From Chitinophaga niabensis (GTDB lineage: Bacteria; Bacteroidota; Bacteroidia; Chitinophagales; Chitinophagaceae), in NCBI RefSeq assembly GCF_900129465.1, contig NZ_FSRA01000001.1:62001-126000 (forward strand): a DNA stretch of 64,000 nucleotides, read 5' to 3'. The translations under genes were made by a program, and so were the position numbers. Shown piece by piece: positions 1 to 9,804 of this stretch. Every line of letters starts with the position of its first letter. Within the stretch, counting starts at the first letter, position 1. The notes under the pieces were generated by a model, which worked only from the letters and a program-made list of their open reading frames with translations, was not told the DNA's origin and searched no databases.

Positions 1-585
1 AATCGTTGTAATGATGGTAAATGTGATGCAGCCGGCCGGTTATGGATAGGTACCATGCATATGGATGGAGAACTTCATCAGGGTGCATTGTACCGCTATG
101 ATGGAACACTTCGGAAAATGCTTGATAATATCAGCGTGTCTAACGGTATCTGTTGGTCTGCAAACAACAGTAAAATGTATTATATCGATTCCATGGACTA
201 TAATATCAAAGCTTTTGATTTTGATCTGGCAAATGGAGAGATCAGCAATGAAAGTATCATCGCCCAAACCGGATTTATACCAGACGGGATGTGTACAGAC
301 GAGGAAGGTATGTTGTGGGTAGCCATGTGGGGAGGCGGGTGTGTACACAGGTATCATCCGGAGAGCGGAGAGATCATAGGCAAAATACTGGTAGATGCTC
401 CGCATGTAACCTCCTGCGCATTTGGAGGCCCTGATATGAACCGCTTATTTATCACCACCGCAAGAAGCGGGCTTACCCAAAGTCAACTGGCACAGTTCCC
501 GGACAGCGGATCTTTATTTGTGGCGGAATTGCCTGTAAAGGGAATACCTGCCCATTCATTCTCCAGTACTACGTTATGCATTTAG
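1..585 (+). CDS. SMP-30/gluconolactonase family sugar lactonase, 5'-truncated by the window edge
   Basis: This is the C-terminal part of an SMP-30/gluconolactonase/LRE beta-propeller, a family of metal-dependent hydrolases that open sugar lactones to aldonic acids. The frame is open from base 1, and its first residues read NRCNDGKCDAAGRLWIGTM, the family signature around the metal and substrate site. Another blade motif, PDGMCTDEEGMLWVAMWGGG, follows. The true start lies upstream of the window; the ATG at 55 is internal. About 194 residues are present of a usual 280-300. The stop TAG lies 10 nt inside the next gene, so the lactonase and symporter are translationally coupled. With the downstream SDR this fits an oxidative sugar pathway (sugar to lactone to acid). 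Which sugar is used cannot be read from the sequence. Confidence 0.9.
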   Translation, partial: NRCNDGKCDAAGRLWIGTMHMDGELHQGALYRYDGTLRKMLDNISVSNGICWSANNSKMYYIDSMDYNIKAFDFDLANGEISNESIIAQTGFIPDGMCTDEEGMLWVAMWGGGCVHRYHPESGEIIGKILVDAPHVTSCAFGGPDMNRLFITTARSGLTQSQLAQFPDSGSLFVAELPVKGIPAHSFSSTTLCI

Positions 586-2228
586 AACTGATAGATTACG
601 CGATCATTGCCCTTTACTTTGTTTTTGTAGTGTCCATTGGGTTGATGCTGAAAAAGAAGGTGAGAACAGGCAACGATTTTCTCATGAGCAACCGGAGCAT
701 CCCGCTCTGGATCACCAGCCTTGCTTTTATCTCTGCCAACCTGGGAGCGCAGGAAGTATTGGGGATGGCAGCCAATGGAGCCAAATACGGTTTGTACACT
801 GTTCACTTTTACTGGCTGGGTGCTGCCCTTGCCATGATCTTCCTGGGCGTTTACATGATGCCTTTCTACTATGGCAGCAAGGCGAGAAGCGTCCCTGAAT
901 ACCTGAAGCTCCGCTTCGATGAAAAAACAAGAACTTTTAATGCACTCACTTTTGCAGGTATGACGGTATTTTCATCCGGTGTTTCCCTTTATGCATTGGC
1001 CATGCTGATGCAGGTAACGCTGGGGTGGGATTTTGATATGTCTGTCTGGCTGGCTGCAGGCATTGTACTGGTCTATATCTTCCTGGGAGGGCTCACCAGC
1101 GCGGTGTACAATGAAGTGTTACAATTCTTCCTCATTGTATTAGGCATTGCTCCGCTTGTATTCATAGGCCTGCAAAAAGCCGGTGGCTGGGAAGGTATTG
1201 TACAACATGTGGATGATGCAAAATTACACGTATGGAAAGGGCTCTCATCGCCGGAGAATAATCCCATGGGCGTGGATGCAATAGGTATGGTGTTCGGCCT
1301 TGGGTTTGTACTGGCCTTTGGTTATTGGTGTACAGATTTCCTTGTAGTGCAGCGCGCAATGATCAGTCGTAATCTGAATGATGCCAGGAGAACACCTGTA
1401 ATAGCGGCTATTCCCAAAGTACTGATGCCATTGATTGTTATCCTGCCCGGTATCGTACTGCTGGCATTGCAACAACAGTTCGCAGGATTTCAGCTGCCGG
1501 TGAATGCGGCAGGCGAAACGGATTATAATATGGCATTACCGGTGATGTTGAAACAATTATATCCCAGCGGTATGCTGGGGGTAGGTATTACTGCTCTCAT
1601 CGCTTCTTTTATGAGTGGCATGGCCGGAAATGTGACCGCCTTCAATACTGTTTGGACCTTTGATATCTATCAGTCCCACATCCGTAAGGATGCTTCAGAG
1701 AAACATTACCTGTATGTAGGCAAGATCACTACGGTTGCAGGTATTGCAGCATCTGTGGCCACTGCTTATGTGGCGCGTGGTTACAATAGCATTATGGACC
1801 TGCTGCAACTGGTGTTCAGCTTTGTGAACGCACCGCTCTTTGCTACCTTTTTCCTGGGTATGTTTTGGAAACGAACCACCGGGCATGGGGCTTTCTGGGG
1901 ATTGATAGCGGGTACACTTACTGCTGCTTTTGTTCACGGTATTTCCGTAGCGGAAGGGAAAGGGGGATGGATAGTGCCGCTTACCGGTTTTTATTCCGGT
2001 ACCAGCCAGGCGTTCACCATTGCGTGGATCGCCTTCCTGGTATGTTTGGCAGTTACCATCCTTATCAGCCTGTTTACTGCCCCAAGGGAAGAGAAAGAGC
2101 TGGAAGGCCTGGTGTACAGCCTTACGGAAAGGATAAAGGATACAGAGAAGCGCTGGTATAAGAATCCCTTGTGGTTAGGAGTGATCGTATTGGTGATAAC
2201 AATTGTTTTCAACATAATTTTCTTTTAA
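576..2228 (+). CDS. Sodium/solute symporter (SSS family), probable Na+/sugar cotransporter
   Basis: A 550-residue inner-membrane protein with about 14 hydrophobic segments, the length and layout of the SSS family (SGLT/PutP fold). Family features visible are the N-terminal SNRSIPLWITSLAFISANLG stretch in TM1-2, the GGLTSAVYNEVLQ segment in the middle, and the cytoplasmic DFLVVQRAM motif typical of the SGLT-like sugar branch. The role is Na+-driven uptake. Sugar as substrate is inferred from that branch and from the neighbouring lactonase and dehydrogenase. The ATG lies inside the end of the lactonase gene (10 nt overlap), and a small membrane protein follows 8 nt after the stop, so this is one operon. 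Confidence 0.88.
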   Translation: MHLELIDYAIIALYFVFVVSIGLMLKKKVRTGNDFLMSNRSIPLWITSLAFISANLGAQEVLGMAANGAKYGLYTVHFYWLGAALAMIFLGVYMMPFYYGSKARSVPEYLKLRFDEKTRTFNALTFAGMTVFSSGVSLYALAMLMQVTLGWDFDMSVWLAAGIVLVYIFLGGLTSAVYNEVLQFFLIVLGIAPLVFIGLQKAGGWEGIVQHVDDAKLHVWKGLSSPENNPMGVDAIGMVFGLGFVLAFGYWCTDFLVVQRAMISRNLNDARRTPVIAAIPKVLMPLIVILPGIVLLALQQQFAGFQLPVNAAGETDYNMALPVMLKQLYPSGMLGVGITALIASFMSGMAGNVTAFNTVWTFDIYQSHIRKDASEKHYLYVGKITTVAGIAASVATAYVARGYNSIMDLLQLVFSFVNAPLFATFFLGMFWKRTTGHGAFWGLIAGTLTAAFVHGISVAEGKGGWIVPLTGFYSGTSQAFTIAWIAFLVCLAVTILISLFTAPREEKELEGLVYSLTERIKDTEKRWYKNPLWLGVIVLVITIVFNIIFF

Positions 2229-2236
2229 TTGCATCT

Positions 2237-2416
2237 ATGAACAGGTTCCTGGATCTGCGTTTTGTAATAGGGCTTTTCTTTTTGCTGACAGGTACCATCC
2301 TGCTGCTGCATAAAGTATTTCACCCGGAACAGCCGGACGTCAATCTATGGTGTGGCGGGCTGTTTGTATTGTTCGGGCTGCTTATGACAATGTTGTCAAA
2401 GAACGAAAAAGAATAA
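2237..2416 (+). CDS. Small two-helix membrane protein in the sugar operon
   Basis: A 59-residue protein with two hydrophobic helices (about residues 9-25 and 40-53) joined by a short charged loop and ending in KNEKE. It matches no family I can name. The frame is open further upstream, but an earlier start would overlap the symporter by over 50 nt; the ATG at 2237 lies 8 nt after the symporter stop and puts the first helix near the N-terminus. It sits 7 nt before the SDR gene, so it is part of the operon. A role as an accessory subunit of the symporter is possible, but only position suggests it. Confidence 0.6.
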   Translation: MNRFLDLRFVIGLFFLLTGTILLLHKVFHPEQPDVNLWCGGLFVLFGLLMTMLSKNEKE

Positions 2417-2423
2417 CATCCAT

Positions 2424-3152
2424 ATGGCACTTGCAATTGATTTAAAAGATAAAATTGTGATCGTTACCGGATCTGCATCCGGGATTGGTGCCGGTATTGC
2501 AGCTATGATGGAACAGGCTGGTGCTGTGGTGGAAGGCTGCGATATCAATGCTCCCCGATCAGTGGATGTAACGGATTTGAATGCCCTGGAAACATTTGTT
2601 GCAGATGTGATAAAAAGACGGCAGCGGATAGATATATTGGTTTCCTGTGCCGGAGCCAATGTTTTTGAAGGAGTTGCGCAATGTACCACCGCACAATGGG
2701 ATAACAATATACAATTGAACCTCAGTTCCCACTGGCAGGTAGCAAAGTTATGTAAACCTTACCTGGAGCAAAACGGCAACGGTGTGATCATCATTATCAC
2801 CTCCAATCATGCATATTCAACCATACCCGGTTGTTTTCCCTATAATGTAGCTAAAACAGCATTAACAGGCCTCGTTCGCAGCCTGGCCATAGAATGGGCT
2901 CCTGCCATTCGTACTGTGGGTATTGCTCCTGGTTTTATTGATACGCCCGGCAACCAGGAATGGTTCAATGCACACGTTACGCCCGATGAAGAAAAAGCCC
3001 GTACCGTAAACCTTCACCCCGTAAAAAAGCTGGGCACGCCGGAAGAGATAGGTGCATGGTGTGTGTTTCTTGCCAGCCCTTTCGCATCCTTTAGTACAGG
3101 TACTACCTATGTGATAGACGGCGGCCGTTCTGCATTGATGCAGGATAGTTGA
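2424..3152 (+). CDS. SDR family NAD(P)-dependent oxidoreductase, probable sugar dehydrogenase
   Basis: A 242-residue classical short-chain dehydrogenase/reductase of normal family length. The Rossmann nucleotide motif TGSASGIG begins at Thr15. The catalytic triad is Ser127 (in ITSNHAYS) and Tyr140-x3-Lys144 (YNVAK). The family C-terminal signature STGTTYVIDGG is intact. Placed at the end of a lactonase-symporter operon, it most likely oxidises a sugar or sugar acid in the cytoplasm; sugar dehydrogenases that feed SMP-30 lactonases are often SDRs. No terminator is evident, and a 252-nt gap with no convincing gene separates it from the SusC gene. Confidence 0.85.
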   Translation: MALAIDLKDKIVIVTGSASGIGAGIAAMMEQAGAVVEGCDINAPRSVDVTDLNALETFVADVIKRRQRIDILVSCAGANVFEGVAQCTTAQWDNNIQLNLSSHWQVAKLCKPYLEQNGNGVIIIITSNHAYSTIPGCFPYNVAKTALTGLVRSLAIEWAPAIRTVGIAPGFIDTPGNQEWFNAHVTPDEEKARTVNLHPVKKLGTPEEIGAWCVFLASPFASFSTGTTYVIDGGRSALMQDS

Positions 3153-3404
3153 GAATTGCTGGAAAATGCTAGGATTATTATGAAACTTGCTAAGATCGTT
3201 TATATCTAAGCTGCCGCTTCTCTTACTTTTGTTGAGCTGGTATAACTGGCAATTACTGATCAACAAATATATTCAACCAAATTAATTCAAGGCTATTGCT
3301 GTACACCTGTATGAGGTGAATGTTCTGGTATAAATATGCCAGACCTACTCTTTATTGTTTCCACTACTACCAGCTAAAATAATTCCATCGTAAACAACAC
3401 ATGT

Positions 3405-6400
3405 ATGAAGAAAATGGCTACTAATTACCTATGCAAGTGGCATTTGCGCAAACACAATTTTTATCAGGCCCTGCTAATCCCATTCTTTCTGTTATTCAGT
3501 TCCGGACTGCATGCTCAATCCGCCCGGAGCATCCAGGGTAATGTGACCGATGAAAATGGCACAGGTATTCCAGGGGTAACAGTTCTGATCAAGGGAACCA
3601 AAACCGGTACCAGCTCAGATGAAAAAGGGCATTACATAATACAGGTGCCGGCAGGGAAAGATACACTCAGCTTTACCTTTATTGGTTACGTAGCTAAAGA
3701 TGCAGCTATCGGCAACCGCAGCACCATTAATATGCAACTGGAACCCGCTGCTTCCACCCTGAGTGATGTGGTGATCGTGGGGTTTGGTACACAAAAGAAA
3801 ACAAGCCTCGTGAGCTCTGTTACCAGCATCAATCCTAAAGAGCTGAAAGGGCCCACCAGTAACCTGACTACCATGCTGGCCGGCCGCCTGGCCGGTGTTA
3901 TATCCTTTCAGCGTTCTGGTGAGCCGGGTGCTGATAATGCTCAGTTCTTTATTCGCGGTGTAGGTACTTTCGGTACCGGTAAAGTAGATCCGTTGATCAT
4001 GATCGACGGTATTGAAAGTGATAATACTTCATTGGCAAGATTGCAGGCGGATGATATTTCCGGATTCTCCATTCTGAAAGATGCCACAGCCTCCTCCATA
4101 TATGGTGCACGTGGGGCGAATGGAGTGATATTGGTGACCACCAAACAAGGGGAATCCGGTAAAACCCGCTTTAATGTACGGGTAGAAAATTCCACTTCTT
4201 CCAATACAAAGAATTTTCAACTGGCAGATAATATTACATACATGCGCCTGGCCAACGAAGCATCGTTAACAAGGAACGCATTAGGTGCAGCACCTTATTC
4301 CCAGAATAAAATAGATCATACGGCTGCAGGCGATGATCCTTTGCTGTATCCAAATAACAACTGGGTTAAACAGATGATCAAGGATTACACCAATAACCAG
4401 CGTTACAATATGAATGTAAGCGGCGGGGGTGATAAACTGCAGTACTATCTTGCCATGACGTATAATGTGGACAATGGAGTGCTGAAAATTGCACCCCTCA
4501 ATGATTTTAACAGCAACATTAAATTGCGCAATTATTCCGTACTGTCAAACGTAACACTCAATCTTACCAAAACAACAAAAGCACTGGTAAGCCTGAAGGG
4601 GCAGTTCGATGACTATAATGGACCGGTGGGTGGCGGTGCACGTATAATATCCAGCGTATTGACGGCTAACCCTGTTTCTTTTCCAGCCATTTATCCGCAA
4701 TCTTATCTCCCTTATGCCAAACATCCGCTTTTTGGCAATGCGCTTATTCCCGGAACTACCAGGGACCTGTTTATCAATCCTTATGCGGAAGCAGTGCGTG
4801 GTTATCAGCAAAGTAATACAAGTACACTCACAGCACAGTTGCAGTTAACGCAGGATATGAGCGGCATCACACCCGGCCTGAATGCAAGGCTGATGGGTTA
4901 TACCACCCGCTATTCCAGCTTTGATGTGGCTCGGCAATACAATCCCTTCTATTACCAGGTATTTACGGAGGATGGAAAAACACCAGCGGGCATTTCTCAC
5001 CTGAATAATAATATTCCAGGTATTGGACAGATTGGAGGTCAGGCGCCTACTGAGTACCTGGATTATCGCCCGGGGGAACGCAAGCAGAACACAACTACTT
5101 ATACGGAGCTGCAATTGAACTATGGCCGCACCATAGGCCAGCATAATGTAACCGGCATGCTGATCGGGCGGATGTTCAATTATCTCACAGGCGGGGCTAC
5201 CGATCTTCAGTTATCATTGCCTAAAAGGAACCTTGGCGTAAGCGGCAGGTTCACCTACGGCTTCGATGACCGTTACCTGTTTGAATTTAACTTCGGATAT
5301 AATGGCTCTGAAAGATTTGCTACTAATAATCGTTACGGCTTTTTCCCTTCTGTAGGTATCGGTTGGGTAGTTTCCAATGAACAGTTCTTTAGCGGCCTGA
5401 AAGATCAGATCAGCAATCTTAAATTCAGAGCTACCTACGGTCTCGTAGGGAACGACCAGATCGGCAGAGACGCGGATCGTTTCTTTTTCCTGTCGCAGGT
5501 GAACCTTAATGATGCCAGCAGGGCAGCGATCTTCGGAGAACGATTTGGCTACATCCGCCCCGGTGTTTCCACTTCCCGTTATGGGAATAACAATGTTACT
5601 TGGGAAAGGTCCAAACAACTGAACTATGGAATGGACCTTACTGTGTTTAAATCATTGACGCTGATAGTGGATGGTTACAGGAATAAAAGAAGGAACATTC
5701 TCATGACACGGGCAGATATACCTTCCACAGTAGGCCTGCAAACAATTCCACAAGCCAATACCGGCGAAGCAGAAAGTAATGGGATAGACCTTGCACTGGA
5801 TTATAAGATCGCACGCGGCAGTGATTTCTGGCTTACTGCCCGGGGCACCTTTACCTACGCCACCAGCAAATTGCTGGTGAACGAAGAGCCAGCATTTGGC
5901 CCTGACCAAAGATATCTCTCCCGAGTTGGCTGGTCGCTGAGGCAACAGTTTGGTTTCATCGCAGAACGTTTGTTTATTGACGAGAAAGATGTAGCGAATT
6001 CGCCCAGGCAATTTGGTGACTATATGGCCGGCGATATCAAATACCGTGATATTAGCGGAGATGGCCAGATCACCAACGACGACCTTGTGCCGATAGGTTT
6101 ACCTGATTATCCGGAGATCCTTTATGGATTTGGTTTTTCACTCGGGTTCAAAAACTTTGATCTGAGCATGTTCTTTCAGGGTTCTGCCCGTAGTTCATTC
6201 TTCGTCAATCCTTCTGCTATTTCTCCCTTTGTGCTGAATCCTGTTAACCCGCTTAACTCTAACCAAACATTAGGTACAGGTTATCAGAGCGGCTTGCTGG
6301 ATGTGATCGCAAAAGATCACTGGTCTGAAGATAATCGTAATTCATATGCTTTCTGGCCAAGGCTCAGCAATACTTATGTTCAGAATAACCTGCCCGCATC

Positions 6401-6635
6401 CACATGGTGGATGCAGGATGGCGCATTCCTTCGCCTGAAAACAGCAGAGCTGGGCTATAATTTCCCTAAGAACCTCACCCGCCGTATAGGATTGAACAGC
6501 GGCAGGTTATACATGAACGGATTAAACCTGCTTTCTTTCAGCAAATTCAAATTATGGGATCCAGAAATGGGTGGCAATGGGCTGGGGTATCCTATCCAGC
6601 GTGTATTCAACGTAGGTGCCCTGATCGGGTTTTAA
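3405..6635 (+). CDS. SusC/RagA family TonB-linked outer-membrane transporter (locus 1)
   Basis: A 1076-residue SusC-type TonB-dependent transporter. An N-terminal signal peptide ends near LHAQS (about residue 38). A carboxypeptidase-like regulatory beta-sandwich follows (about 42-125, VTDENGTGIPGVTVLIKG), then the plug (about 135-255) with the SusC signature SSIYGARGANGVILVTTKQ, then a 22-stranded barrel to the C-terminus. There is no STN domain, so it is not built for FecR/ECF signalling. It partners the SusD gene 21 nt downstream to import a large ligand across the outer membrane. The accessory lipoproteins of this locus are of the kind seen in polysaccharide-utilisation loci, but no glycan-degrading enzyme is next to it, so the ligand is unknown. 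Confidence 0.93.
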   Translation: MKKMATNYLCKWHLRKHNFYQALLIPFFLLFSSGLHAQSARSIQGNVTDENGTGIPGVTVLIKGTKTGTSSDEKGHYIIQVPAGKDTLSFTFIGYVAKDAAIGNRSTINMQLEPAASTLSDVVIVGFGTQKKTSLVSSVTSINPKELKGPTSNLTTMLAGRLAGVISFQRSGEPGADNAQFFIRGVGTFGTGKVDPLIMIDGIESDNTSLARLQADDISGFSILKDATASSIYGARGANGVILVTTKQGESGKTRFNVRVENSTSSNTKNFQLADNITYMRLANEASLTRNALGAAPYSQNKIDHTAAGDDPLLYPNNNWVKQMIKDYTNNQRYNMNVSGGGDKLQYYLAMTYNVDNGVLKIAPLNDFNSNIKLRNYSVLSNVTLNLTKTTKALVSLKGQFDDYNGPVGGGARIISSVLTANPVSFPAIYPQSYLPYAKHPLFGNALIPGTTRDLFINPYAEAVRGYQQSNTSTLTAQLQLTQDMSGITPGLNARLMGYTTRYSSFDVARQYNPFYYQVFTEDGKTPAGISHLNNNIPGIGQIGGQAPTEYLDYRPGERKQNTTTYTELQLNYGRTIGQHNVTGMLIGRMFNYLTGGATDLQLSLPKRNLGVSGRFTYGFDDRYLFEFNFGYNGSERFATNNRYGFFPSVGIGWVVSNEQFFSGLKDQISNLKFRATYGLVGNDQIGRDADRFFFLSQVNLNDASRAAIFGERFGYIRPGVSTSRYGNNNVTWERSKQLNYGMDLTVFKSLTLIVDGYRNKRRNILMTRADIPSTVGLQTIPQANTGEAESNGIDLALDYKIARGSDFWLTARGTFTYATSKLLVNEEPAFGPDQRYLSRVGWSLRQQFGFIAERLFIDEKDVANSPRQFGDYMAGDIKYRDISGDGQITNDDLVPIGLPDYPEILYGFGFSLGFKNFDLSMFFQGSARSSFFVNPSAISPFVLNPVNPLNSNQTLGTGYQSGLLDVIAKDHWSEDNRNSYAFWPRLSNTYVQNNLPASTWWMQDGAFLRLKTAELGYNFPKNLTRRIGLNSGRLYMNGLNLLSFSKFKLWDPEMGGNGLGYPIQRVFNVGALIGF

Positions 6636-6656
6636 TTATTCCAAAAAGTTATTGAC

Positions 6657-8579
6657 ATGATAAAGAAGAAATATAAACACTTTATATACGGATTGGCCGG
6701 GTTGTGTTTTGTAACACTTTGGATCCCCGGATGTAAAAAAGCATTCCTGGATGTAACACCGGATAATATAGCCACGGTAGAACTTGCATTTAATTCACAG
6801 AGCGAAGCGGAAAAATACCTGTTCACCTGTTACTCCTATTTACCTAATGACGGAGAAGTGCAGGAGAATCCTGCATTTATGGGCGCAGATGAAATGTGGA
6901 TGGAATTTCCTACAGTAAGGATCAGCAGCTATGTCTGGAACATCGGGAGAGGTAATCAGAACAAGGCTGCCCCATTTGTAGATTACTGGGGAAGCAACAC
7001 TTCGCTTTACAGGGCTATCAGGGATTGTAATGTTTTCCTGGAAAATGTGCAGGACCTCAGTAAAGTACCTGATCTTGGGATAGATATGCGTACGCGATGG
7101 ATAGGTGAAGCGCAATTCCTGAAAGCATATTACCACTATATCTTATTAAGGAACTATGGGCCTATTGTGATCGTAGATAAGAACCTTCCTATCGATGCAC
7201 CCATTGCTGAAATGCGTGTAAAACGCATGCCGGTTGATTCCGCAGTAAATTATATCAGCGCACTCCTGGATACAGCATCCACAAGATTACCGGAGCGTAT
7301 CCAGAATAATGCTACTGAAATGGGGCGTATCACCAAAGTAATTGCAGCCGCGGTAAAGGCTAAGTTATTACTCATGGTGGCCAGCCCTTTATACAATGGC
7401 AACCCGGATTTTGCCACCTTCAAAAATAAAGACGGGTCTTTATTATTTAACCCCACTTTTGATATCGCTAAATGGCAGCGTGCTGCGGATGCCTGCAAGG
7501 CTGCTATCACAGCTGCGGAAGCAACAGGCAGTGCCTTATATGTGTTCCCACCATCTCCTGAGTTTAATATTAAAGATACTACCAGGATACAAATGAGCCT
7601 GCGGGGAGCTGTTTCAGAACCCCTCAACAAAGAAGTGATCTGGCCGCTCACCAATTCCACCACATTCAACTTACAGGCATTCTCAATGGCACATACAGAC
7701 CCTGCACAGTCTTCTAACACAGGCTCTATTGCCGTAATGGCACCTACAATGAAAATGGTGTCCTTATTCTATACAAAGAACGGTGTACCTATCGCAGAGG
7801 ATAAAACACTCAGCTTTGTTAATCCAACCGAATTGAGAACGGCCGTAAGGGCGGAGAAATATAATATCATCGAAAACTATAGAACTGCCCGGATCAATTT
7901 CGACAGGGAACCCCGCTTTTATAGCTCCCTTGGGTTTGACGGTGGCGTTTGGTACATGTCTAACAGTACCTCCAACTCAGATGATAACACATGGACGGTG
8001 CAATCCAAAAAGGGACAGTTTGGTAGCGGCCTGGCAACTCCTATTACAGGGTATTATCCCAAGAAACTGGTGAACAGGAAATTCATCTGGCAGGCGAACA
8101 ATGCCATATTTGTGGAGAACTACGCATGGCCGGCAATTCGCCTGGCAGATATGTACCTGATGTATGCGGAAGCGCTGAACGAAGCGCAGGGGCCTGTAGC
8201 AGATGTGCATGAATATATCAACAGGGTGAGAACAAGAGCAGGCCTCAGATCGGTAGCAGAATCCTGGAGTAACTTTTCATCCAACCCCTCCAAGTATTCC
8301 TCAAAAGAAGGCATGCGGGCTATCATCCGCCAGGAACGTACAATTGAACTGGCATTTGAAGCCAACAGGTTCTGGGACCTGAGAAGGTGGAAAGAAGCAG
8401 GGCAGCAGCTGAACGGGAATATACAGGGCTGGGATGTGAACCAGTCAGACATCAACCTCTATTATAAAACACAAACATTCTTTACACAAAAGTTTGTAGT
8501 ACCACGTGATTACTTCTGGCCCATCGGAGAAGCGGATATGCGTGTGAATCAAAACCTGGTACAGAACCCTGGCTGGTAA
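6657..8579 (+). CDS. RagB/SusD family nutrient-uptake outer-membrane lipoprotein (locus 1)
   Basis: A 640-residue SusD-like surface lipoprotein that forms the lid on the SusC barrel. The lipobox is WIPGC with Cys26 as the lipidation site, followed by the KKAFLDVTP start typical of the family. The TPR-type helical core is supported by AQFLKAYYHYILLRNYGPI and LADMYLMYAEALNEAQGP. The C-terminal SusD domain has ERTIELAFEANRFWDLRRWK. It is long compared with usual SusD proteins (480-600). It follows the SusC gene by 21 nt and precedes two other lipoprotein genes on the same strand. Confidence 0.93.
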   Translation: MIKKKYKHFIYGLAGLCFVTLWIPGCKKAFLDVTPDNIATVELAFNSQSEAEKYLFTCYSYLPNDGEVQENPAFMGADEMWMEFPTVRISSYVWNIGRGNQNKAAPFVDYWGSNTSLYRAIRDCNVFLENVQDLSKVPDLGIDMRTRWIGEAQFLKAYYHYILLRNYGPIVIVDKNLPIDAPIAEMRVKRMPVDSAVNYISALLDTASTRLPERIQNNATEMGRITKVIAAAVKAKLLLMVASPLYNGNPDFATFKNKDGSLLFNPTFDIAKWQRAADACKAAITAAEATGSALYVFPPSPEFNIKDTTRIQMSLRGAVSEPLNKEVIWPLTNSTTFNLQAFSMAHTDPAQSSNTGSIAVMAPTMKMVSLFYTKNGVPIAEDKTLSFVNPTELRTAVRAEKYNIIENYRTARINFDREPRFYSSLGFDGGVWYMSNSTSNSDDNTWTVQSKKGQFGSGLATPITGYYPKKLVNRKFIWQANNAIFVENYAWPAIRLADMYLMYAEALNEAQGPVADVHEYINRVRTRAGLRSVAESWSNFSSNPSKYSSKEGMRAIIRQERTIELAFEANRFWDLRRWKEAGQQLNGNIQGWDVNQSDINLYYKTQTFFTQKFVVPRDYFWPIGEADMRVNQNLVQNPGW

Positions 8580-8606
8580 TTATTCTTTCTCAAAAACTTT
8601 AATCAC

Positions 8607-9782
8607 ATGACCAAATATATCTTAGTACTAATGTTCCTGCTGGCCATATCCTGTAAACAGGAAGTGTTGCATGAGCCGGTAGAAAAAGGGCAGGGCGCAC
8701 CCGGAGAGGTTTCTAAAGTAGAGGTGCTGAATAAGAATGGGGTGGCTGAGATCACTTATACTTTGCCATCCAACCCGGACCTGTCTTATGTGAAAGCAGT
8801 ATATGAAGTTGGTAAAGGTACCAAACGGGAGATCAAAGCCTCTTATTATACCAATCGTATGGTGTTGGATGGCTTTGGTGATACGCTTGAACACAAGGTG
8901 GAGCTCTATGCAGTGAACAGGGGAGAACAGGTATCCAAGCCTGTTGTTGTTACAGTGAAACCATTGGTGTCTCCTATGACGCTGGCATTCCGGGACCTGC
9001 GTGTAGTGGCAACTTTTGGCGGTATCAATATCCAGGCGCTTAATAAATTCCGTTATCCGCTGGTGATCATGCCTATGAGAGATACAACAGGAAATGGAGC
9101 CTTTGCCAATCTGGATAACATATACACGGAAGATTCCATTATCAACCGCAGCATCCGCGGGCTCGATACTGTTGCTACTAAATTTGCATTCGCTATCCGG
9201 GATCGTTTCCTGAACTATACAGATACCCTGTATGCAACGCTCAAACCGATCTTTGAGCAAATGCTGAACCGCCTGGATTTTTCAGCCGTTAAATTGCCCA
9301 ATGATGCTGTGTACGTATATGGCACCAACCAGGAAATGATGTGGGATGGCCGCGCCGGTAACGGATGGCCCAGCGCATTCACAGATGAGGCAGCCGGTTC
9401 TCCTCAGTCCATCACCATGAACCTGGGAAAAGCAAGTGTGCTGAGCCGCCTGCGGATCCGGCCCTACCTTGAAATTGGCAACAACTTTTATATCAGGGGT
9501 AACCCACGCTATTTTGAGATCTGGGGTTCCAACAATCCTAACCTGAACGGCGATTGGGCCAGCTGGACAAAACTGCTGGATTGTGAAGTAATAAAACCTT
9601 CAGGTCAGCCCTATGGTACAGAAACAACGGCAGACCAGGAAAAGGCCAGGATCGGTTGGGAGTTTGATTTTCCTCCCGGAACACCCGCCTACAAATATCT
9701 CCGCATCAGGGTATTGCGCACCTGGCAGGGGCAGTTCGGCTTCTGTATTTCCCAATTGCAGATCTGGGGTGCACCATTGTAA
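8607..9782 (+). CDS. DUF4959/DUF5126/DUF5000 surface lipoprotein
   Basis: A 391-residue lipoprotein with the lipobox LAISC (Cys16). The order of domains resembles the Bacteroidota DUF4959-DUF5126-DUF5000 architecture: two Ig/fibronectin-like beta-sandwiches (about 25-120 and 120-230) and a C-terminal discoidin-like beta-sandwich (about 250-390) that carries MMWDGRAGNGWPSAFTDE and ends in ISQLQIWG. Such proteins lie beside SusC/SusD genes and are thought to be surface-exposed binding proteins; that function is family context, not shown here. It follows SusD by 27 nt and precedes the DUF4998 gene by 22 nt, so all four genes form one operon. Confidence 0.82.
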   Translation: MTKYILVLMFLLAISCKQEVLHEPVEKGQGAPGEVSKVEVLNKNGVAEITYTLPSNPDLSYVKAVYEVGKGTKREIKASYYTNRMVLDGFGDTLEHKVELYAVNRGEQVSKPVVVTVKPLVSPMTLAFRDLRVVATFGGINIQALNKFRYPLVIMPMRDTTGNGAFANLDNIYTEDSIINRSIRGLDTVATKFAFAIRDRFLNYTDTLYATLKPIFEQMLNRLDFSAVKLPNDAVYVYGTNQEMMWDGRAGNGWPSAFTDEAAGSPQSITMNLGKASVLSRLRIRPYLEIGNNFYIRGNPRYFEIWGSNNPNLNGDWASWTKLLDCEVIKPSGQPYGTETTADQEKARIGWEFDFPPGTPAYKYLRIRVLRTWQGQFGFCISQLQIWGAPL

Positions 9783-9804
9783 TGCTTAATTAAAAAGAAT
9801 GTAC

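Noticed and set aside
8628..9260. 210-codon open frame antisense to the DUF4959/DUF5000 gene
   Set aside because: No family likeness; the plus-strand gene has a lipobox and clear domains.
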